Source of the DNA: Apilactobacillus bombintestini
Lineage (GTDB): Bacteria > Bacillota > Bacilli > Lactobacillales > Lactobacillaceae
Direction: 5' to 3'
DNA length: 64,000 nucleotides
Assembly (NCBI RefSeq): GCF_003627035.1
Contig: NZ_CP032626.1
Location: 992,001 to 1,056,000 of the forward strand
This document shows positions 9,626-21,227 of the stretch, piece after piece (within the stretch, counting starts at the first letter, position 1; the number at the start of each line of letters is the position of its first letter). The notes beneath the pieces were generated by a model, which searched no databases, had not been told where the DNA came from, and saw only the letters and a list, made by a program, of their open reading frames with translations. A program made the translations under genes and the position numbers.

Positions 9626-10771
9626 TTATTCTACTTCGAAAACTTCTACACCCATTTCTGTAGGAGCATCGCTGTAAATAGCTGTTTCTACAATTTTAAT
9701 TCTTCCATTACGGTTAATGACTTTTAATCTGCAGAAAGTAGGAGAATCTAATAATGCTTTATAAAATTCATCCTCACTATGAACGGCTTCATTATTAACT
9801 TCTACAATTAAGTCACCAATTTTAATACCCATTTTATCAGCAGGTGTTTGTGGACGAATAGCAATAACTCTAAGACCATTAACTGCTTGGTCAAACCAAT
9901 TATCACTATTATGATCTTGCATCTTAACACGTAATACTACAGCTAAATATAAAATGGTTAGAACTAAGATAGCATAAATACTGATTTCAGGGAACCAATA
10001 ACTAACTGCTGTTAATGCAATTCCCAATACAGCAACCCATAAAATCTTATTACCTAATTTATGGAATAAGTCATTAGGCATGGTCTTAAATACTGTCATT
10101 CTAATTCCAAATAGCACTGGCAAAATCATTAAAGTAAATGAATGAGTTCCTACAGAGAACACTGGCCAAAAGTTTATTACTTCGTGAATTTGATTACTAG
10201 GAATTAACACTAAAAGAGGAATTATAGAAAATCCTTTATTTAAATATCCAGCTACTTTAGTTCCTCTTTGATTAGTAAAAATTCTAGGAGAGTTATGTTT
10301 TCCAAAGTAGTGTTTTATATAAAATCCTAACAATAATACTATAACTGTTAATAAAGCTAAAACATTTTGATAGCTAGGAATGACTTGTTGAGAATCACTT
10401 AAATCAAATTGTGATAACCATCCCATTTGGTCTACCAAAAAAGTAAGCCCAGTTGCAACTGCAAAATCCAATACAGCCATAAATTGTCCTGGAATAATTA
10501 ATAGATTAATGAATATTAAAATTTCATAAATAACAATCCATGGAATTGCTAAATAAATACCCATTAAAGAAGTTAAAATACTTCCAATAATTCCAAATAC
10601 TACCAAACTAGTCCAAAAATGTTTCATTTCAAAATTATTAGAATAGATAGAAGTATTATAATTTTTTCTTTCTTGTTTAATACGTTTACGGTAGTTCAAA
10701 TAAGTTCTTATTACTCCCCACCATAAAACTGGTTGAATAAATATTACTAAAATTGTCCACAAATCTTTCAT
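9626..10771 (-). CDS. Polytopic membrane protein with C-terminal PDZ domain (MinJ-like)
   Basis: 381 aa from the ATG placed 7 bases after AGGAG (an ATG two codons earlier is only one base from it). About eight membrane segments span residues 1-275; the C-terminal part (about 290-381) is a PDZ domain with the PxxxMGIKIGDLIVEVNN core. Architecture and size resemble Bacillus MinJ (YvjD), which links DivIVA to MinD at the division site. The position next to prfB-secA is shared by lactobacilli. Function is inferred from architecture only. Confidence 0.7.
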   Translation of the reverse strand: MKDLWTILVIFIQPVLWWGVIRTYLNYRKRIKQERKNYNTSIYSNNFEMKHFWTSLVVFGIIGSILTSLMGIYLAIPWIVIYEILIFINLLIIPGQFMAVLDFAVATGLTFLVDQMGWLSQFDLSDSQQVIPSYQNVLALLTVIVLLLGFYIKHYFGKHNSPRIFTNQRGTKVAGYLNKGFSIIPLLVLIPSNQIHEVINFWPVFSVGTHSFTLMILPVLFGIRMTVFKTMPNDLFHKLGNKILWVAVLGIALTAVSYWFPEISIYAILVLTILYLAVVLRVKMQDHNSDNWFDQAVNGLRVIAIRPQTPADKMGIKIGDLIVEVNNEAVHSEDEFYKALLDSPTFCRLKVINRNGRIKIVETAIYSDAPTEMGVEVFEVE

Positions 10772-10785
10772 ATACATGCTCCTAA

Positions 10786-11902
10786 TTAATCTGGGTTATT
10801 CTTGCTTAGTTTCCATTGAAGATAAGCGTTAATAAATGGATTCAAATCTCCATCCATAACATCTTGAACTTTGGCTGTTTCGTAATTAGTACGATGATCT
10901 TTAACCATGGAGTATGGATGGAAAACGTAAGATCTAATTTGTGATCCCCATCCAATTTCCTTTTGTTCACCTTCTAATTGAGCCTTTTGTTGTTCTTTCT
11001 TTTCTTCTTCTAATTCATACAATTTAGATTTTAACATATTCATCGCAGTTTCACGGTTTTGCAATTGTGAACGTTGAGCTTGACTGGATACTACAATACC
11101 AGTAGGTTCATGGGTAATTCTAACCGCTGAAGAGGTCTTGTTAACATGTTGTCCACCAGCACCACTAGCTCTAAATACATCTACTCTTAAATCAGCTGGA
11201 TTAATATCTACTTCAACAGAATCATCTAATTCTGGCATAACATCAACTGACGCAAATGAAGTATGACGACGTCCTGCAGAATCAAATGGAGAAATTCTAA
11301 CTAATCTGTGAACACCCTTTTCAGATTTTAGATATCCATAGGCATTTTCACCACTTATCAAAACAGTAGCAGTATCAATTCCGGCAACTTCACCTACTTG
11401 ATAGTTTAAAGTTTCAATTTTAAATCCATTTTGTTCAGCCCAACGAGTATACATTCTAAATAGCATCATGCCCCAATCGTGGGATTCAGTACCACCTGCA
11501 CCGGGGTGAATTTCTAAGATTGCATTATTAGCATCATATTTACCGTTTAATAACATCCCTAAACGATATTTTGCCAAGTGTTTCTTAGTTTCAGAAAGAT
11601 TTTGTTCAAATTCTTCCATCATAGATTCATCGTTGTCTTCTTCTAATAATTCTAAATTAACTTCCAAGTCATCTACTTCGTTATTTAATTCATTAAAATT
11701 ATCGTATTTCTTCTTTAAACGATTATTATCATCTATGAATTTTTGTGCCTTTTCGGGATCATCCCAAAAACCAGGTTGTGCCATTTTCGCTTCATTAATC
11801 TCTATATTTTCTTGTAGCGAATCTAAGTCAAAGAGACCCCCTAAAGCCATTTATAGCTTTTTGAATTTGACTTATTTCGTTCTTAGCATCTGATAATTCC
11901 AT
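10786..11902 (-). CDS. prfB: Peptide chain release factor 2, with programmed +1 frameshift
   Basis: Releases peptides at UGA and UAA. The gene starts at the ATG at 11902 (AAGGAG upstream) and reads 24 codons to CTT then an in-frame TGA at 11830-11828. Ribosomes must slip +1 at CTT-T to continue as Leu-Asp-Leu-Asp; translation then runs to 10786, giving 371 aa. The stimulator AGGGGG (11843-11838) precedes TCT CTT TGA C, the classic prfB shift site. The catalytic GGQ motif is in [18 protein letters not shown] and the UGA-reading SPF in RISPFDSAG. Readers who start at 11850 get a truncated protein. Confidence 0.97.
11828..11843 (-). promoter_or_regulatory. prfB: prfB +1 programmed frameshift site
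   Basis: Minus strand reads AGG GGG TCT CTT TGA C. The Shine-Dalgarno-like AGGGGG lies three bases before the CTT slip codon, followed by in-frame TGA and C, a poor termination context. Low RF2 favours the shift, giving autoregulation; this mechanism is established for prfB. Confidence 0.96.
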
Positions 11903-11918
11903 AAATCTATCTCCTTAC

Positions 11919-11958
11919 TAAAAAAACGAAGTTGAACTACTGTCCATCTTCGCTTTTT
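11919..11958 (-). terminator. Intrinsic terminator after secA
   Basis: Imperfect hairpin GCGAAGATGGAC / GTTCAACTTCG, flanked by A-run and T-run, between the secA stop (11961) and the prfB start (11902). It separates secA from prfB transcription at least partly. Confidence 0.7.
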
Positions 11959-11960
11959 TA

Positions 11961-14324
11961 TTATCTTTCGATGTTTTGTCTGATTTCAGCTTTCATGAAC
12001 AATCTTGTAGTATCGTAATCAATATCTGAAATCATTTCTTCAAACATTTGATAACCTTCACGTTGGTATTCAACTAATGGATTTAATTGACCATAACCTC
12101 TTAAACCAATGGATTGTCTTAATTGATCCATTTCATCAATATGGTCAGTCCAGTGAGAATCCACAACACGTAAAATAACTACTTTTTCGAATTCCAACAT
12201 TTGTTCTGGGTCATATAGTTCACTCTTCTTATCATCGTAAACTTTTTCAGCTAGTTCCATTAAGAACTTCTTAATTCTGTCGGCTGATTTATCTTTTAAA
12301 TCATCCAAACTAATCTTATCAGGACTAACTAGTGCACTAATTGCAAAGTCTAAAATAGTGCTTAAATCCCAGTCTTTACTATCACCTTGTGTATGCAAGT
12401 TAACAATACGGTTAATAGTACGCTTAATCATTGGCTTCAATACCCAATCTAGGGTCTTATCTTCATCAATGACTTTGTATCTTTCACCATAGATAACATC
12501 ACGTTGTTGTCTCATAACATCATCATATTGAAGAACTTGTTTTCTAGAATCGTAGTTGTTACCTTCAACACGTTTTTGAGCTGATTCAACTTGTTTAGTA
12601 ATTAAACGACTCTTAATTACAGCTGAGTCGCCATCTACCTTCATTCTTTCTAGGAAGTTCTTAATCTTTTCAGAACCGAAACGACGCATTAAGTCATCTT
12701 CAAGTGATAGGTAGAATTGTGAAAGACCTGGATCACCTTGACGACCTGAACGTCCACGAAGTTGGTTATCAATACGTCTGGATTCGTGTCTTTCAGTACC
12801 AATAACAGCTAATCCACCTACTTCAACTACGCCCGGTCCAAGTTTGATGTCAGTACCACGACCGGCCATGTTAGTAGCAATAGTAACTGCTCCCTTTTGT
12901 CCGGCGTTAGCAATAATTTGAGCTTCTTTAGCATGGTTCTTAGCATTCAATACTTCATGCTTAATACCTTCTTCATCAAGACGATGAGAAATGTATTCAG
13001 AAGTTTCAACAGCAACAGTACCAATTAAAATTGGTTGTCCCTTACTGTGTAATTCCTTAATCTTTTCTACTACCGCATCGAACTTAGATTTTAGAGTTGG
13101 GTATAGCAAATCAGGTTCATCCACTCTGGCTACCGGTTTATTAGTAGGAATGGAAATAACATCCATGTTATAAATTTCTCTAAATTCATCAGCTTCAGTC
13201 TTGGCAGTACCAGTCATACCAGCTAACTTACTGTACATTCTAAATAAGTTTTGGTAAGTAATATTAGCCATAGTCTTACTTTCTTCTTGAATAGGTACAC
13301 CTTCCTTAGCTTCGATAGCTTGGTGCAATCCATCAGAGAAACGACGTCCTTCCATAATACGACCAGTAAATGAATCAACGATAAGAACTTCGTTGTTAGA
13401 AACCACATAATCCTTATCTTTAATCATAATAAAGTTAGCTCTAAGTGCTTCATCCAAGTGGTGAGTTAGAGCTGTGTTATCAGTATCATATAAGTTCTTT
13501 AAATTGAAATACTTTTCAGCTTTTCTAATTCCTTGATCATTTAATGATACTGTCTTAGATTCCAAATCAATCTTGAAATCTTCTTTTTCTTTCAATGTCT
13601 TAGCAAATTGGTCAGCTTGCATGTATAGTTCAGAAGAACCTTTAGCTTGTCCAGAAATGATTAATGGAGTTCTAGCTTCATCAATTAAGATAGAATCCAC
13701 TTCATCGACAATAGCAAAGTTCAATGGTCTTTGAACCATGTCTTCTTTGTAAACTACCATGTTGTCACGTAAGTAATCAAAACCGATTTCACTATTAGTA
13801 GAGTAAGTGATATCAGCATTGTATGCTTCACGTTTTTGTTCTGAACCCAATTCAGTTAAGTTAACACCTACAGTTAAGCCTAACCAATTGTATAATTCAC
13901 CCATTTGAGTAGCATCACGTTGAGATAAGTATTCGTTAACAGTAATAACGTGTACTCCCTTACCTGCTAGGGCGTTTAAATATACAGGCATAGTAGCGGT
14001 TAAGGTTTTACCTTCACCAGTTTTCATTTCAGAAATATTACCTTCATGTAGAACAATACCACCCATAATTTGTACATGGAATGGAGTTAATCCTAATACA
14101 CGAGTAGCACCTTCTCTAGCTACCGCAAACGCTTCTGGTAATAAATCATCAAGTGTTTCACCATCTTGATAACGTTGTTTAAATTCGGGTGTTTTAGCTT
14201 TAAGTTCGTCATCACTTAGTTGTCTATATTCGTCAGCATAAGCTTCTACTTTATCAGCTAACTTGCTAAGTCTTTTGACTTCGTGCTTATCACTTTCAAC
14301 CCATTTTTTTAGAATGTTAGCCAT
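11961..14324 (-). CDS. secA: Preprotein translocase ATPase SecA
   Basis: ATPase motor that pushes precursor proteins through SecYEG. 787 aa. Walker [14 protein letters not shown] is near residues 101-113, DEAD-like [16 protein letters not shown] near 206-221, and helicase motif [15 protein letters not shown] near 520. It ends at EIRQNIER without the C-terminal cysteine zinc motif that binds SecB in other bacteria, as is common in lactobacilli. ATG start with GGAAGG upstream. The gene normally found just upstream in lactobacilli (hpf) is missing; comFC is the direct neighbour. Confidence 0.98.
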   Translation of the reverse strand: MANILKKWVESDKHEVKRLSKLADKVEAYADEYRQLSDDELKAKTPEFKQRYQDGETLDDLLPEAFAVAREGATRVLGLTPFHVQIMGGIVLHEGNISEMKTGEGKTLTATMPVYLNALAGKGVHVITVNEYLSQRDATQMGELYNWLGLTVGVNLTELGSEQKREAYNADITYSTNSEIGFDYLRDNMVVYKEDMVQRPLNFAIVDEVDSILIDEARTPLIISGQAKGSSELYMQADQFAKTLKEKEDFKIDLESKTVSLNDQGIRKAEKYFNLKNLYDTDNTALTHHLDEALRANFIMIKDKDYVVSNNEVLIVDSFTGRIMEGRRFSDGLHQAIEAKEGVPIQEESKTMANITYQNLFRMYSKLAGMTGTAKTEADEFREIYNMDVISIPTNKPVARVDEPDLLYPTLKSKFDAVVEKIKELHSKGQPILIGTVAVETSEYISHRLDEEGIKHEVLNAKNHAKEAQIIANAGQKGAVTIATNMAGRGTDIKLGPGVVEVGGLAVIGTERHESRRIDNQLRGRSGRQGDPGLSQFYLSLEDDLMRRFGSEKIKNFLERMKVDGDSAVIKSRLITKQVESAQKRVEGNNYDSRKQVLQYDDVMRQQRDVIYGERYKVIDEDKTLDWVLKPMIKRTINRIVNLHTQGDSKDWDLSTILDFAISALVSPDKISLDDLKDKSADRIKKFLMELAEKVYDDKKSELYDPEQMLEFEKVVILRVVDSHWTDHIDEMDQLRQSIGLRGYGQLNPLVEYQREGYQMFEEMISDIDYDTTRLFMKAEIRQNIER

Positions 14325-14437
14325 TAATAATTTTCCTTCCGAGAATCGTTCTTTTTTATAATCTAATTAGTTTAAAATATACTATTTCATTTTAACATTT
14401 ATTTTATGTTTTTAAAAATACATTAACTAAAACTTTA

Positions 14438-15127
14438 TCAGGCATGACAAAGCGTTAAACCTTCTACTGACTGAGCCCCATTATCCAATAAAATTTTAGC
14501 TGCTTTTCTAATAGTGGTGCCAGTAGTATAAATATCATCTACAATTATAATGTTTTTATTTTTTATTTCATCTCTCATACTCGATTTAATGATAAATATC
14601 TGATCAGATTTAATTCTTTGCCAACGATTTTTATGTGATTGTTGTGTCTTTTGATTTAAATTAACAGCTAAAACATCCCAATACTTTATATTTTCTATTA
14701 AACCGGTCACCTGGTTAAAGCCCCTATCTTGCATTGTTTTTGAACTTACGGGAATAGGTACCACTAATTTATCCGTTTTACTAAGTTCTCTTTCAAAATC
14801 TTTTTGAAAAATTCTTCTCAAGCGATAATCACCAGTAAATTTATATCTATTGATAAATTCTTTCATCTCATCATTATATTTATATAGTGCCTTATTTTTA
14901 AAATTACTTTGATGATACTTCTGCCATTTTTCACAATCTAAGCAAATTTTCTTATCATTTAACTGCCTACCACAATTTAAACATGCCTTTTCCGTATTGA
15001 TTCTCTGAAATTTTTCATCACAATTTCTACATAATGTTTTACTTTCCAGCGAGGTCCCAAGCAGTAAAAATTTTAGGGTAATATCATAGTCAATTTCTTG
15101 TTCACACCATAAGCACTGCTTATTCAT
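14438..15127 (-). CDS. comFC: ComF family protein (late competence)
   Basis: Needed for natural transformation in Gram-positive bacteria; the fold is a phosphoribosyltransferase. 229 aa. The N-terminus has zinc-binding CLWC (5-8), CRNC (33-36), CLNC (49-52) and CLDC (58-61), and the C-terminal half carries the PRPP-loop IIIVDDIYTTGTT near residues 193-205. Its ATG overlaps the comFA stop by four bases (ATGA), showing translational coupling. Appears intact. Confidence 0.93.
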   Translation of the reverse strand: MNKQCLWCEQEIDYDITLKFLLLGTSLESKTLCRNCDEKFQRINTEKACLNCGRQLNDKKICLDCEKWQKYHQSNFKNKALYKYNDEMKEFINRYKFTGDYRLRRIFQKDFERELSKTDKLVVPIPVSSKTMQDRGFNQVTGLIENIKYWDVLAVNLNQKTQQSHKNRWQRIKSDQIFIIKSSMRDEIKNKNIIIVDDIYTTGTTIRKAAKILLDNGAQSVEGLTLCHA

Positions 15128-16452
15128 TTCAGTTTTTTCGCCAATCTATTCATATATTTTATTTGTTTAATTGCCTTCTTTATATTATTAGTATGAACAC
15201 TACTGTAAAAACTAACATCCCCATACGGACGATCTTTTTTTCGCCCCACTCTACCAGCTATCTGTACTAGTGAAGAAGCTGAAAAAACGTCATCATCTGC
15301 TCCTAAAATCAAAACATCAATTCCCGGAAAAGTAACTCCTCGTTCTAATATGGTGGTGGTAATTAAAAACAAAAGTTCTTCATTTCTCATTTGGCTTACT
15401 TTTTCCATTCTTTTTTCATCACTAGAATGCACTGTTCTCCATAATGAATTATCAAATGTTTTAGATAAAATTTCAGAGACTGGCTTTAAATCAGCAACAC
15501 GAGGAACAAATAATAAAAAGCGCTGTTGCTTATTTATTTTATCTTTAATGTTTCTAATTAATGACGCTGGTAATTTATTTTTAGTTAGCTGACCTCGCCA
15601 TTCTTTTACATGTCGATTCTTAATTTGAGGCAACAAGTGTCGATGAAAGCGTATAGGCAAGTAACTTACTCCTATCTTTTTTCTTTTAATTTGTTTCATT
15701 AACTCTTCTGAAGGAGTTGCCGTTAAATACAAAGTCGCGCCCTGTTCTTTAACAGCATTATTGGCTGCAAAATATAATGCTGCATTATCCACAAAAGGAA
15801 ATGAATCGACCTCATCAATAATTAATACGTCAAAAGCTTTATAAAATCGTAATAACTGATGTGTGGTGCATATTGTTAATTGACAATATTGGTATTTAAC
15901 CTCACTTCTGCCGTGTAATAAAATCATGGAAGTATTTGCAAATGCTTCTTTAATTCTTGGATAGAGTTCGACGCATACATCTACACGTGGAGATGCTATA
16001 CATATTCTTTTTTGTTGTTTTAATGCATCCTCGATTCCGAAAAATAACATCTCCGTCTTCCCCGCTCCAGTAACTGCCCATAGCAAATGTTTTTCACTAG
16101 AATTAAAAACTTTAATAATGTCTTTGGAACAGGCATCTTGTTCCTTAGTTAATTTTCCGTGCCAAGTCAGTACTGGATTTTTTATGTTAAAATCATTAGG
16201 TTCCTTCACATAACACAAAGGACTGTTTAGCGTAATTCTGCCTAAATTTATACATATTGGACAGTAATAATTATCATTAGGCATTTTAGCGTCTATATAT
16301 TTAGTTATTTGTCCACATCGTTTACAATAGATATGGTTGTGTTCAATTTTAATGGGAGTGTATTTTTGAACCGTTGATCTTTGAACCAGTGAATCACTCA
16401 CTAGTTTTTCATCGATATGTCTTCCATACAATTCAGAAATATTTTCTATCAT
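15124..16452 (-). CDS. comFA: DEAD/DEAH helicase-like DNA uptake ATPase ComFA
   Basis: Cytosolic ATPase that powers single-strand DNA import during transformation. 442 aa. It has an N-terminal four-cysteine zinc site (CKRC about 43-46, CPIC about 68-71), Walker A AVTGAGKTEM near 125-134, Walker B IIDEVD near 211, motif TATPS, and a C-terminal helicase domain with ERGVTFPG and QIAGRVGRK. ATG start with GGTGGTG upstream. Retention of comFA, comFC and sigH suggests competence genes are kept; whether the cell is transformable cannot be judged here. Confidence 0.95.
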   Translation of the reverse strand: MIENISELYGRHIDEKLVSDSLVQRSTVQKYTPIKIEHNHIYCKRCGQITKYIDAKMPNDNYYCPICINLGRITLNSPLCYVKEPNDFNIKNPVLTWHGKLTKEQDACSKDIIKVFNSSEKHLLWAVTGAGKTEMLFFGIEDALKQQKRICIASPRVDVCVELYPRIKEAFANTSMILLHGRSEVKYQYCQLTICTTHQLLRFYKAFDVLIIDEVDSFPFVDNAALYFAANNAVKEQGATLYLTATPSEELMKQIKRKKIGVSYLPIRFHRHLLPQIKNRHVKEWRGQLTKNKLPASLIRNIKDKINKQQRFLLFVPRVADLKPVSEILSKTFDNSLWRTVHSSDEKRMEKVSQMRNEELLFLITTTILERGVTFPGIDVLILGADDDVFSASSLVQIAGRVGRKKDRPYGDVSFYSSVHTNNIKKAIKQIKYMNRLAKKLK

Positions 16453-16515
16453 AAAAACACCACCACTAATAAATACGTAAAAAATAAGCTAAAATACATA
16501 AGGAAGGTGAAAAAA

Positions 16516-17163
16516 TTGAAATCTGATTATTTAACTATTAAAAATAGTGGAACCAATGAGATTGATATAAAAAAATCACAATTCATTTGTTATATTGCTC
16601 GCGTAAGTAACGAAGAAGAAGCTGTAAACTTTGTCAACAAAGTTAAAGAAGAACATAAAAAAGCTACTCATAATTGCCATGCATACGTAATTGGAGCTAA
16701 TGATGACATCCAACGAGCTAGTGATAATGGTGAACCTTCTGGTACCGCGGGAGTTCCTATTTTAGAAGCCATCAAAAGTATTGGAATTCATAATACTGCC
16801 GCAGTAGTAACTAGATATTTTGGTGGAATTAAATTAGGTGCTGGTGGTTTAATTCGTGCATACAGTAATGCCACTACTAAAGCCATTGAACATGTAGGTG
16901 TGGTAAAAGAAATTCTACAAACTGAAATTACCATTACTGTAGACTACAAATTATTTGATCAATTAAACTATCATTTAAATGAAAACCACATCAATATTAT
17001 CGATACACAATATACCGATAAAGTAGCTGTAATTGTTTCTATCGATAATCCAAAAGTAGAAGATTTTAAAGCTTCTATCATTGAGTTATTAAACGATCGT
17101 GTCGCCTTTCAAGATGGTGAAGAAAAATATTTTGAAATCGATTTTAATCCATACCAAAACTAA
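16516..17163 (+). CDS. YvyE/YigZ (IMPACT family) protein
   Basis: 215 aa from a TTG at 16516 that follows AGGAAGGTG; the open frame extends 33 codons further upstream into comFA but without family similarity or a ribosome site. The N-terminal IMPACT domain includes KKSQFICYIARV, HNCHAYVIG, DNGEPSGTAGVPIL and TRYFGGIKLGAGGLIRAY (about residues 20-118), followed by a ferredoxin-like C-terminal domain. Eukaryotic IMPACT regulates translation; the bacterial role is unsettled. Divergent from comFA, as in many lactobacilli and Bacillus. Confidence 0.92.
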   Translation: MKSDYLTIKNSGTNEIDIKKSQFICYIARVSNEEEAVNFVNKVKEEHKKATHNCHAYVIGANDDIQRASDNGEPSGTAGVPILEAIKSIGIHNTAAVVTRYFGGIKLGAGGLIRAYSNATTKAIEHVGVVKEILQTEITITVDYKLFDQLNYHLNENHINIIDTQYTDKVAVIVSIDNPKVEDFKASIIELLNDRVAFQDGEEKYFEIDFNPYQN

Positions 17164-17197
17164 AAAAAGATTGACCTTGTTAGGTCAATCTTTTTTT
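17163..17197. terminator. Bidirectional terminator between yvyE and tagO
   Basis: Perfect hairpin AAGATTGACC / GGTCAATCTT with TTGTTA loop, an A-run before and a T-run after; it serves both convergent genes. Confidence 0.9.
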
Positions 17198-18293
17198 AAT
17201 GATTACTTTTACTTGTATTTTCTTTTACTACTTTTTTAATTGCATTCAATAATGGCTGACGCCCTTTTCCTGCAAGTCCAATAGATTCAACAAAAAGTTC
17301 AAGTCCAATTAATGTCGCAATCGTTAATAGGATTGAACCCCAAATAGTAGAAATTGGATATAGTAATGAAATAAATGAGAATATTAATGCAATTCCATAA
17401 ATCACCAATACGGTTTGTCTATGTGTTAAACCAATTTGCATTAGGCGGTGATGTAAATGTCTTTTATCCGCATGCATGATAGGTTCTTTATTAAGCATAC
17501 GACGTAAAATAGCATAAATAGTATCAGTTATAGGAACTCCCAAAATAATAACTGGGATAATAACTGTAATGAATGTCGCATTTTTCAATCCACTTAAAGA
17601 GAACATAGAAATCATAAAACCAATAAATAATGAACCTGTGTCTCCTAAATAAATTCTTGCAGGAAAGAAATTATATGGTAAAAAGCCCATACATGCAGCC
17701 ACTAAAGCAAAAATCATAATGGATACATATATATTCCCCACATTTAAGAAGAACATTCCAGTAATTCCCATAGTCGTTAATGCAATAATGGAAACTCCTG
17801 TAGCTAAACCATCTAATCCATCAATTAAGTTAACTGCGTTAGTAATTGCTAAAATCCATATCCATGTAACTGGTAAGCTTAGCCAACCTAAATTAACCAT
17901 TCCTATAAAAGGTATTGATAAGTTACTCATTTGAACATTACCTAAAAAGTAAACAGCTAATGATGCTAAACTAATGCCAAATACTTTTTGACGAGGTTTA
18001 AGTACTAAAATATCATCAGTTATACCTGTTATTATAATAATTACTTGTCCTATAAACATCCCATATAGTTGTTGAGTAGGCATTTGTTTTCGTAGTAAAA
18101 ACATTGTAGCAACTGTATAAGCTGCAAAAATCGCCAATCCTCCTAAAGTAGGCATAGGAACTTTATTCATCCTTCGCTTATTTGGACTATCAATTGCTCC
18201 ACATCTAAAAGCTAATTTTCTAATAAATGGCGTTAGAACAGCAGATATAATCATAGTTGCAAATAGGCAAACGATAATTTCGAATTTTAGCAT
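17196..18293 (-). CDS. tagO: Undecaprenyl-phosphate N-acetylglucosamine 1-phosphate transferase
   Basis: Membrane enzyme that loads GlcNAc-1-phosphate on undecaprenyl phosphate, the first step of wall teichoic acid synthesis. 365 aa, about eleven membrane helices. Family motifs: DDILVLKPRQK near residues 93-103, NAVNLIDGLDGLATG near 152-166, and HADKRHLHHRLMQIG near 280-294. The HHR-type loop marks the WecA/TagO branch rather than MraY. Monocistronic between two terminators. A role in making another polysaccharide is possible. Confidence 0.93.
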   Translation of the reverse strand: MLKFEIIVCLFATMIISAVLTPFIRKLAFRCGAIDSPNKRRMNKVPMPTLGGLAIFAAYTVATMFLLRKQMPTQQLYGMFIGQVIIIITGITDDILVLKPRQKVFGISLASLAVYFLGNVQMSNLSIPFIGMVNLGWLSLPVTWIWILAITNAVNLIDGLDGLATGVSIIALTTMGITGMFFLNVGNIYVSIMIFALVAACMGFLPYNFFPARIYLGDTGSLFIGFMISMFSLSGLKNATFITVIIPVIILGVPITDTIYAILRRMLNKEPIMHADKRHLHHRLMQIGLTHRQTVLVIYGIALIFSFISLLYPISTIWGSILLTIATLIGLELFVESIGLAGKGRQPLLNAIKKVVKENTSKSNH

Positions 18294-18397
18294 GATCGTT
18301 TTCCTTTCATTGAGTTCTCTGTAATAAATTATACAAATCTAAAGCATTAAAAACAAGACAAATCCCTAATAAGCCATTTATATAAACTATGTAAATA

Positions 18398-18438
18398 ATA
18401 AAACCCTTAAAGTTAATTTAACTTCAAGGGTTTTATTA
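18398..18438 (-). terminator. Intrinsic terminator after groEL
   Basis: AAAACCCTTAAAGTTAA / TTAACTTCAAGGGTTTT hairpin (one mismatch) followed by T-rich sequence on the minus strand, just after the groEL stop. Confidence 0.85.
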
Positions 18439-18453
18439 TTATCTAATTTTTTA

Positions 18454-20073
<1,620 letters not shown>

Positions 20074-20099
20074 TCACCTCATTTAATAATTAAAAATTT

Positions 20100-20384
20100 T
20101 TATTCAACAATAGCTAAAATATCTTTTTCATGTAAAACTAAGTAATCAGCACCATCATATTCCACTTTAGTACCAGAATACTTATCAAACATTACTGAAT
20201 CTCCTTGTTTTACAGATGGAGCAACCTTTTGTCCGTTGTCTAAAACGCGGCCAGCACCAACAGCCACAACTTTTCCAGTTTGAGGCTTTTCTTTTGCATT
20301 ATTGGCTAAAACAATTCCTCCAACAGTTTCTTCTTTATCTTCTTGTGTTTCCACAATTACTCGATCACCTAATGGTTTTAACAT
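20100..20384 (-). CDS. groES: Co-chaperonin GroES
   Basis: Lid of the GroEL chamber. 94 aa from the ATG preceded by GGAGG (MLKPLGDRV); an upstream in-frame ATG would add nine residues but has no ribosome site. Conserved features: the mobile loop near residues 16-32 ([16 protein letters not shown]) and [17 protein letters not shown] near the C-terminus. First gene of groES-groEL, controlled by HrcA at the CIRCE element upstream. Confidence 0.98.
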   Translation of the reverse strand: MLKPLGDRVIVETQEDKEETVGGIVLANNAKEKPQTGKVVAVGAGRVLDNGQKVAPSVKQGDSVMFDKYSGTKVEYDGADYLVLHEKDILAIVE

Positions 20385-20432
20385 TTTAACCAGCCTCCAT
20401 GACTTAATCATTTAATTTTTATTATGTTTAAA

Positions 20433-20459
20433 TTAGCACTCTTTCTAGTTGAGTGCTAA
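20433..20459. promoter_or_regulatory. CIRCE operator (HrcA binding site)
   Basis: TTAGCACTC, nine-base spacer, GAGTGCTAA: a perfect match to the CIRCE consensus, between the groESL promoter and groES. HrcA, encoded elsewhere, is the established repressor. Confidence 0.98.
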
Positions 20460-20471
20460 CTGACTATTTAT

Positions 20472-20500
20472 AATATATTATTATTTGGAAAATAATGCAA
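20472..20500 (-). promoter_or_regulatory. groESL promoter
   Basis: Minus strand -35 TTGCAT (20495-20500), 17-bp spacer, -10 TATATT (20472-20477), placing the start point just upstream of CIRCE. Confidence 0.65.
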
Positions 20501-20517
20501 TTAATTTAGCTCGTTAA

Positions 20518-20553
20518 ATAAAAAAAGATGATAAGTAAATCGCTTATCATCTA
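20518..20553 (-). terminator. Intrinsic terminator after rex
   Basis: GATGATAAG / CTTATCATC hairpin with a seven-base loop, followed by TTTTTTT on the minus strand. Confidence 0.9.
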
Positions 20554-20559
20554 TTATTG

Positions 20560-21189
20560 TTAGCCTTCATAATGTTCAATGAAGTATATTAAGGTTTGTA
20601 ATTCATTAGTTAAGTCTACGTTTTGCACTCTGACATTTTGAGGAACGGATAATCGTTTGGAAGTAAAGTTCATAATTCCTTTAGCGCCACCCTTTACTGC
20701 CTTATCACAAAGTTCTTGTACTACTGTAGCAGGAACAGTAAAAATAACGACTTGAATTTGTTGTTCTTTCAATTGTTGTTGCAAATCATGCACATCGTAT
20801 ACTGGTACACCACTTTGCACTGTATTAATCATATCATCGTGAATATCAAATGCTGCTGAAATGCGAACATTACTATCTTTGTGAAAATTAAAACGAAGTA
20901 AGGCTTGTCCTAGATTTCCTAAACCGACCAAAGCAACATTGGTTAAATGATCTTGATTAAGTATCTTTTTAAAGAAATCTAATAGGTTATCAACATCATA
21001 ACCATAACCACGTTTTCCTAAGGCTCCAAAGTATGACAAGTCTCTTCTAATAGTTGCAGAATCAACTTGCACCGCATCTGCAAATGTACTGGATGAAATT
21101 CTCTTAACCTTAGCATCATGCATACCACTAAGGTAACGATAGTACATAGGTAATCGCTTAGCAGTTGCTCTAGGAATTTTAATATCCAA
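20560..21189 (-). CDS. rex: Redox-sensing transcriptional repressor Rex
   Basis: Represses fermentation and NADH-consuming genes; NADH binding releases it from DNA. 209 aa. N-terminal winged helix (about 1-80, with [24 protein letters not shown]) and a Rossmann domain with [10 protein letters not shown] near residues 89-98; C-terminal helix for dimer swapping. ATG start with GGGAGG upstream. Divergent from the ABC-F gene, as rex and ydiF are neighbours in Bacillus. The promoter contains Rex-like half-sites, suggesting autoregulation. Confidence 0.96.
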   Translation of the reverse strand: MDIKIPRATAKRLPMYYRYLSGMHDAKVKRISSSTFADAVQVDSATIRRDLSYFGALGKRGYGYDVDNLLDFFKKILNQDHLTNVALVGLGNLGQALLRFNFHKDSNVRISAAFDIHDDMINTVQSGVPVYDVHDLQQQLKEQQIQVVIFTVPATVVQELCDKAVKGGAKGIMNFTSKRLSVPQNVRVQNVDLTNELQTLIYFIEHYEG

Positions 21190-21227
21190 AACTTTTCCTC
21201 CCTCTGTTCTTTATGTAACGTCTTCAT

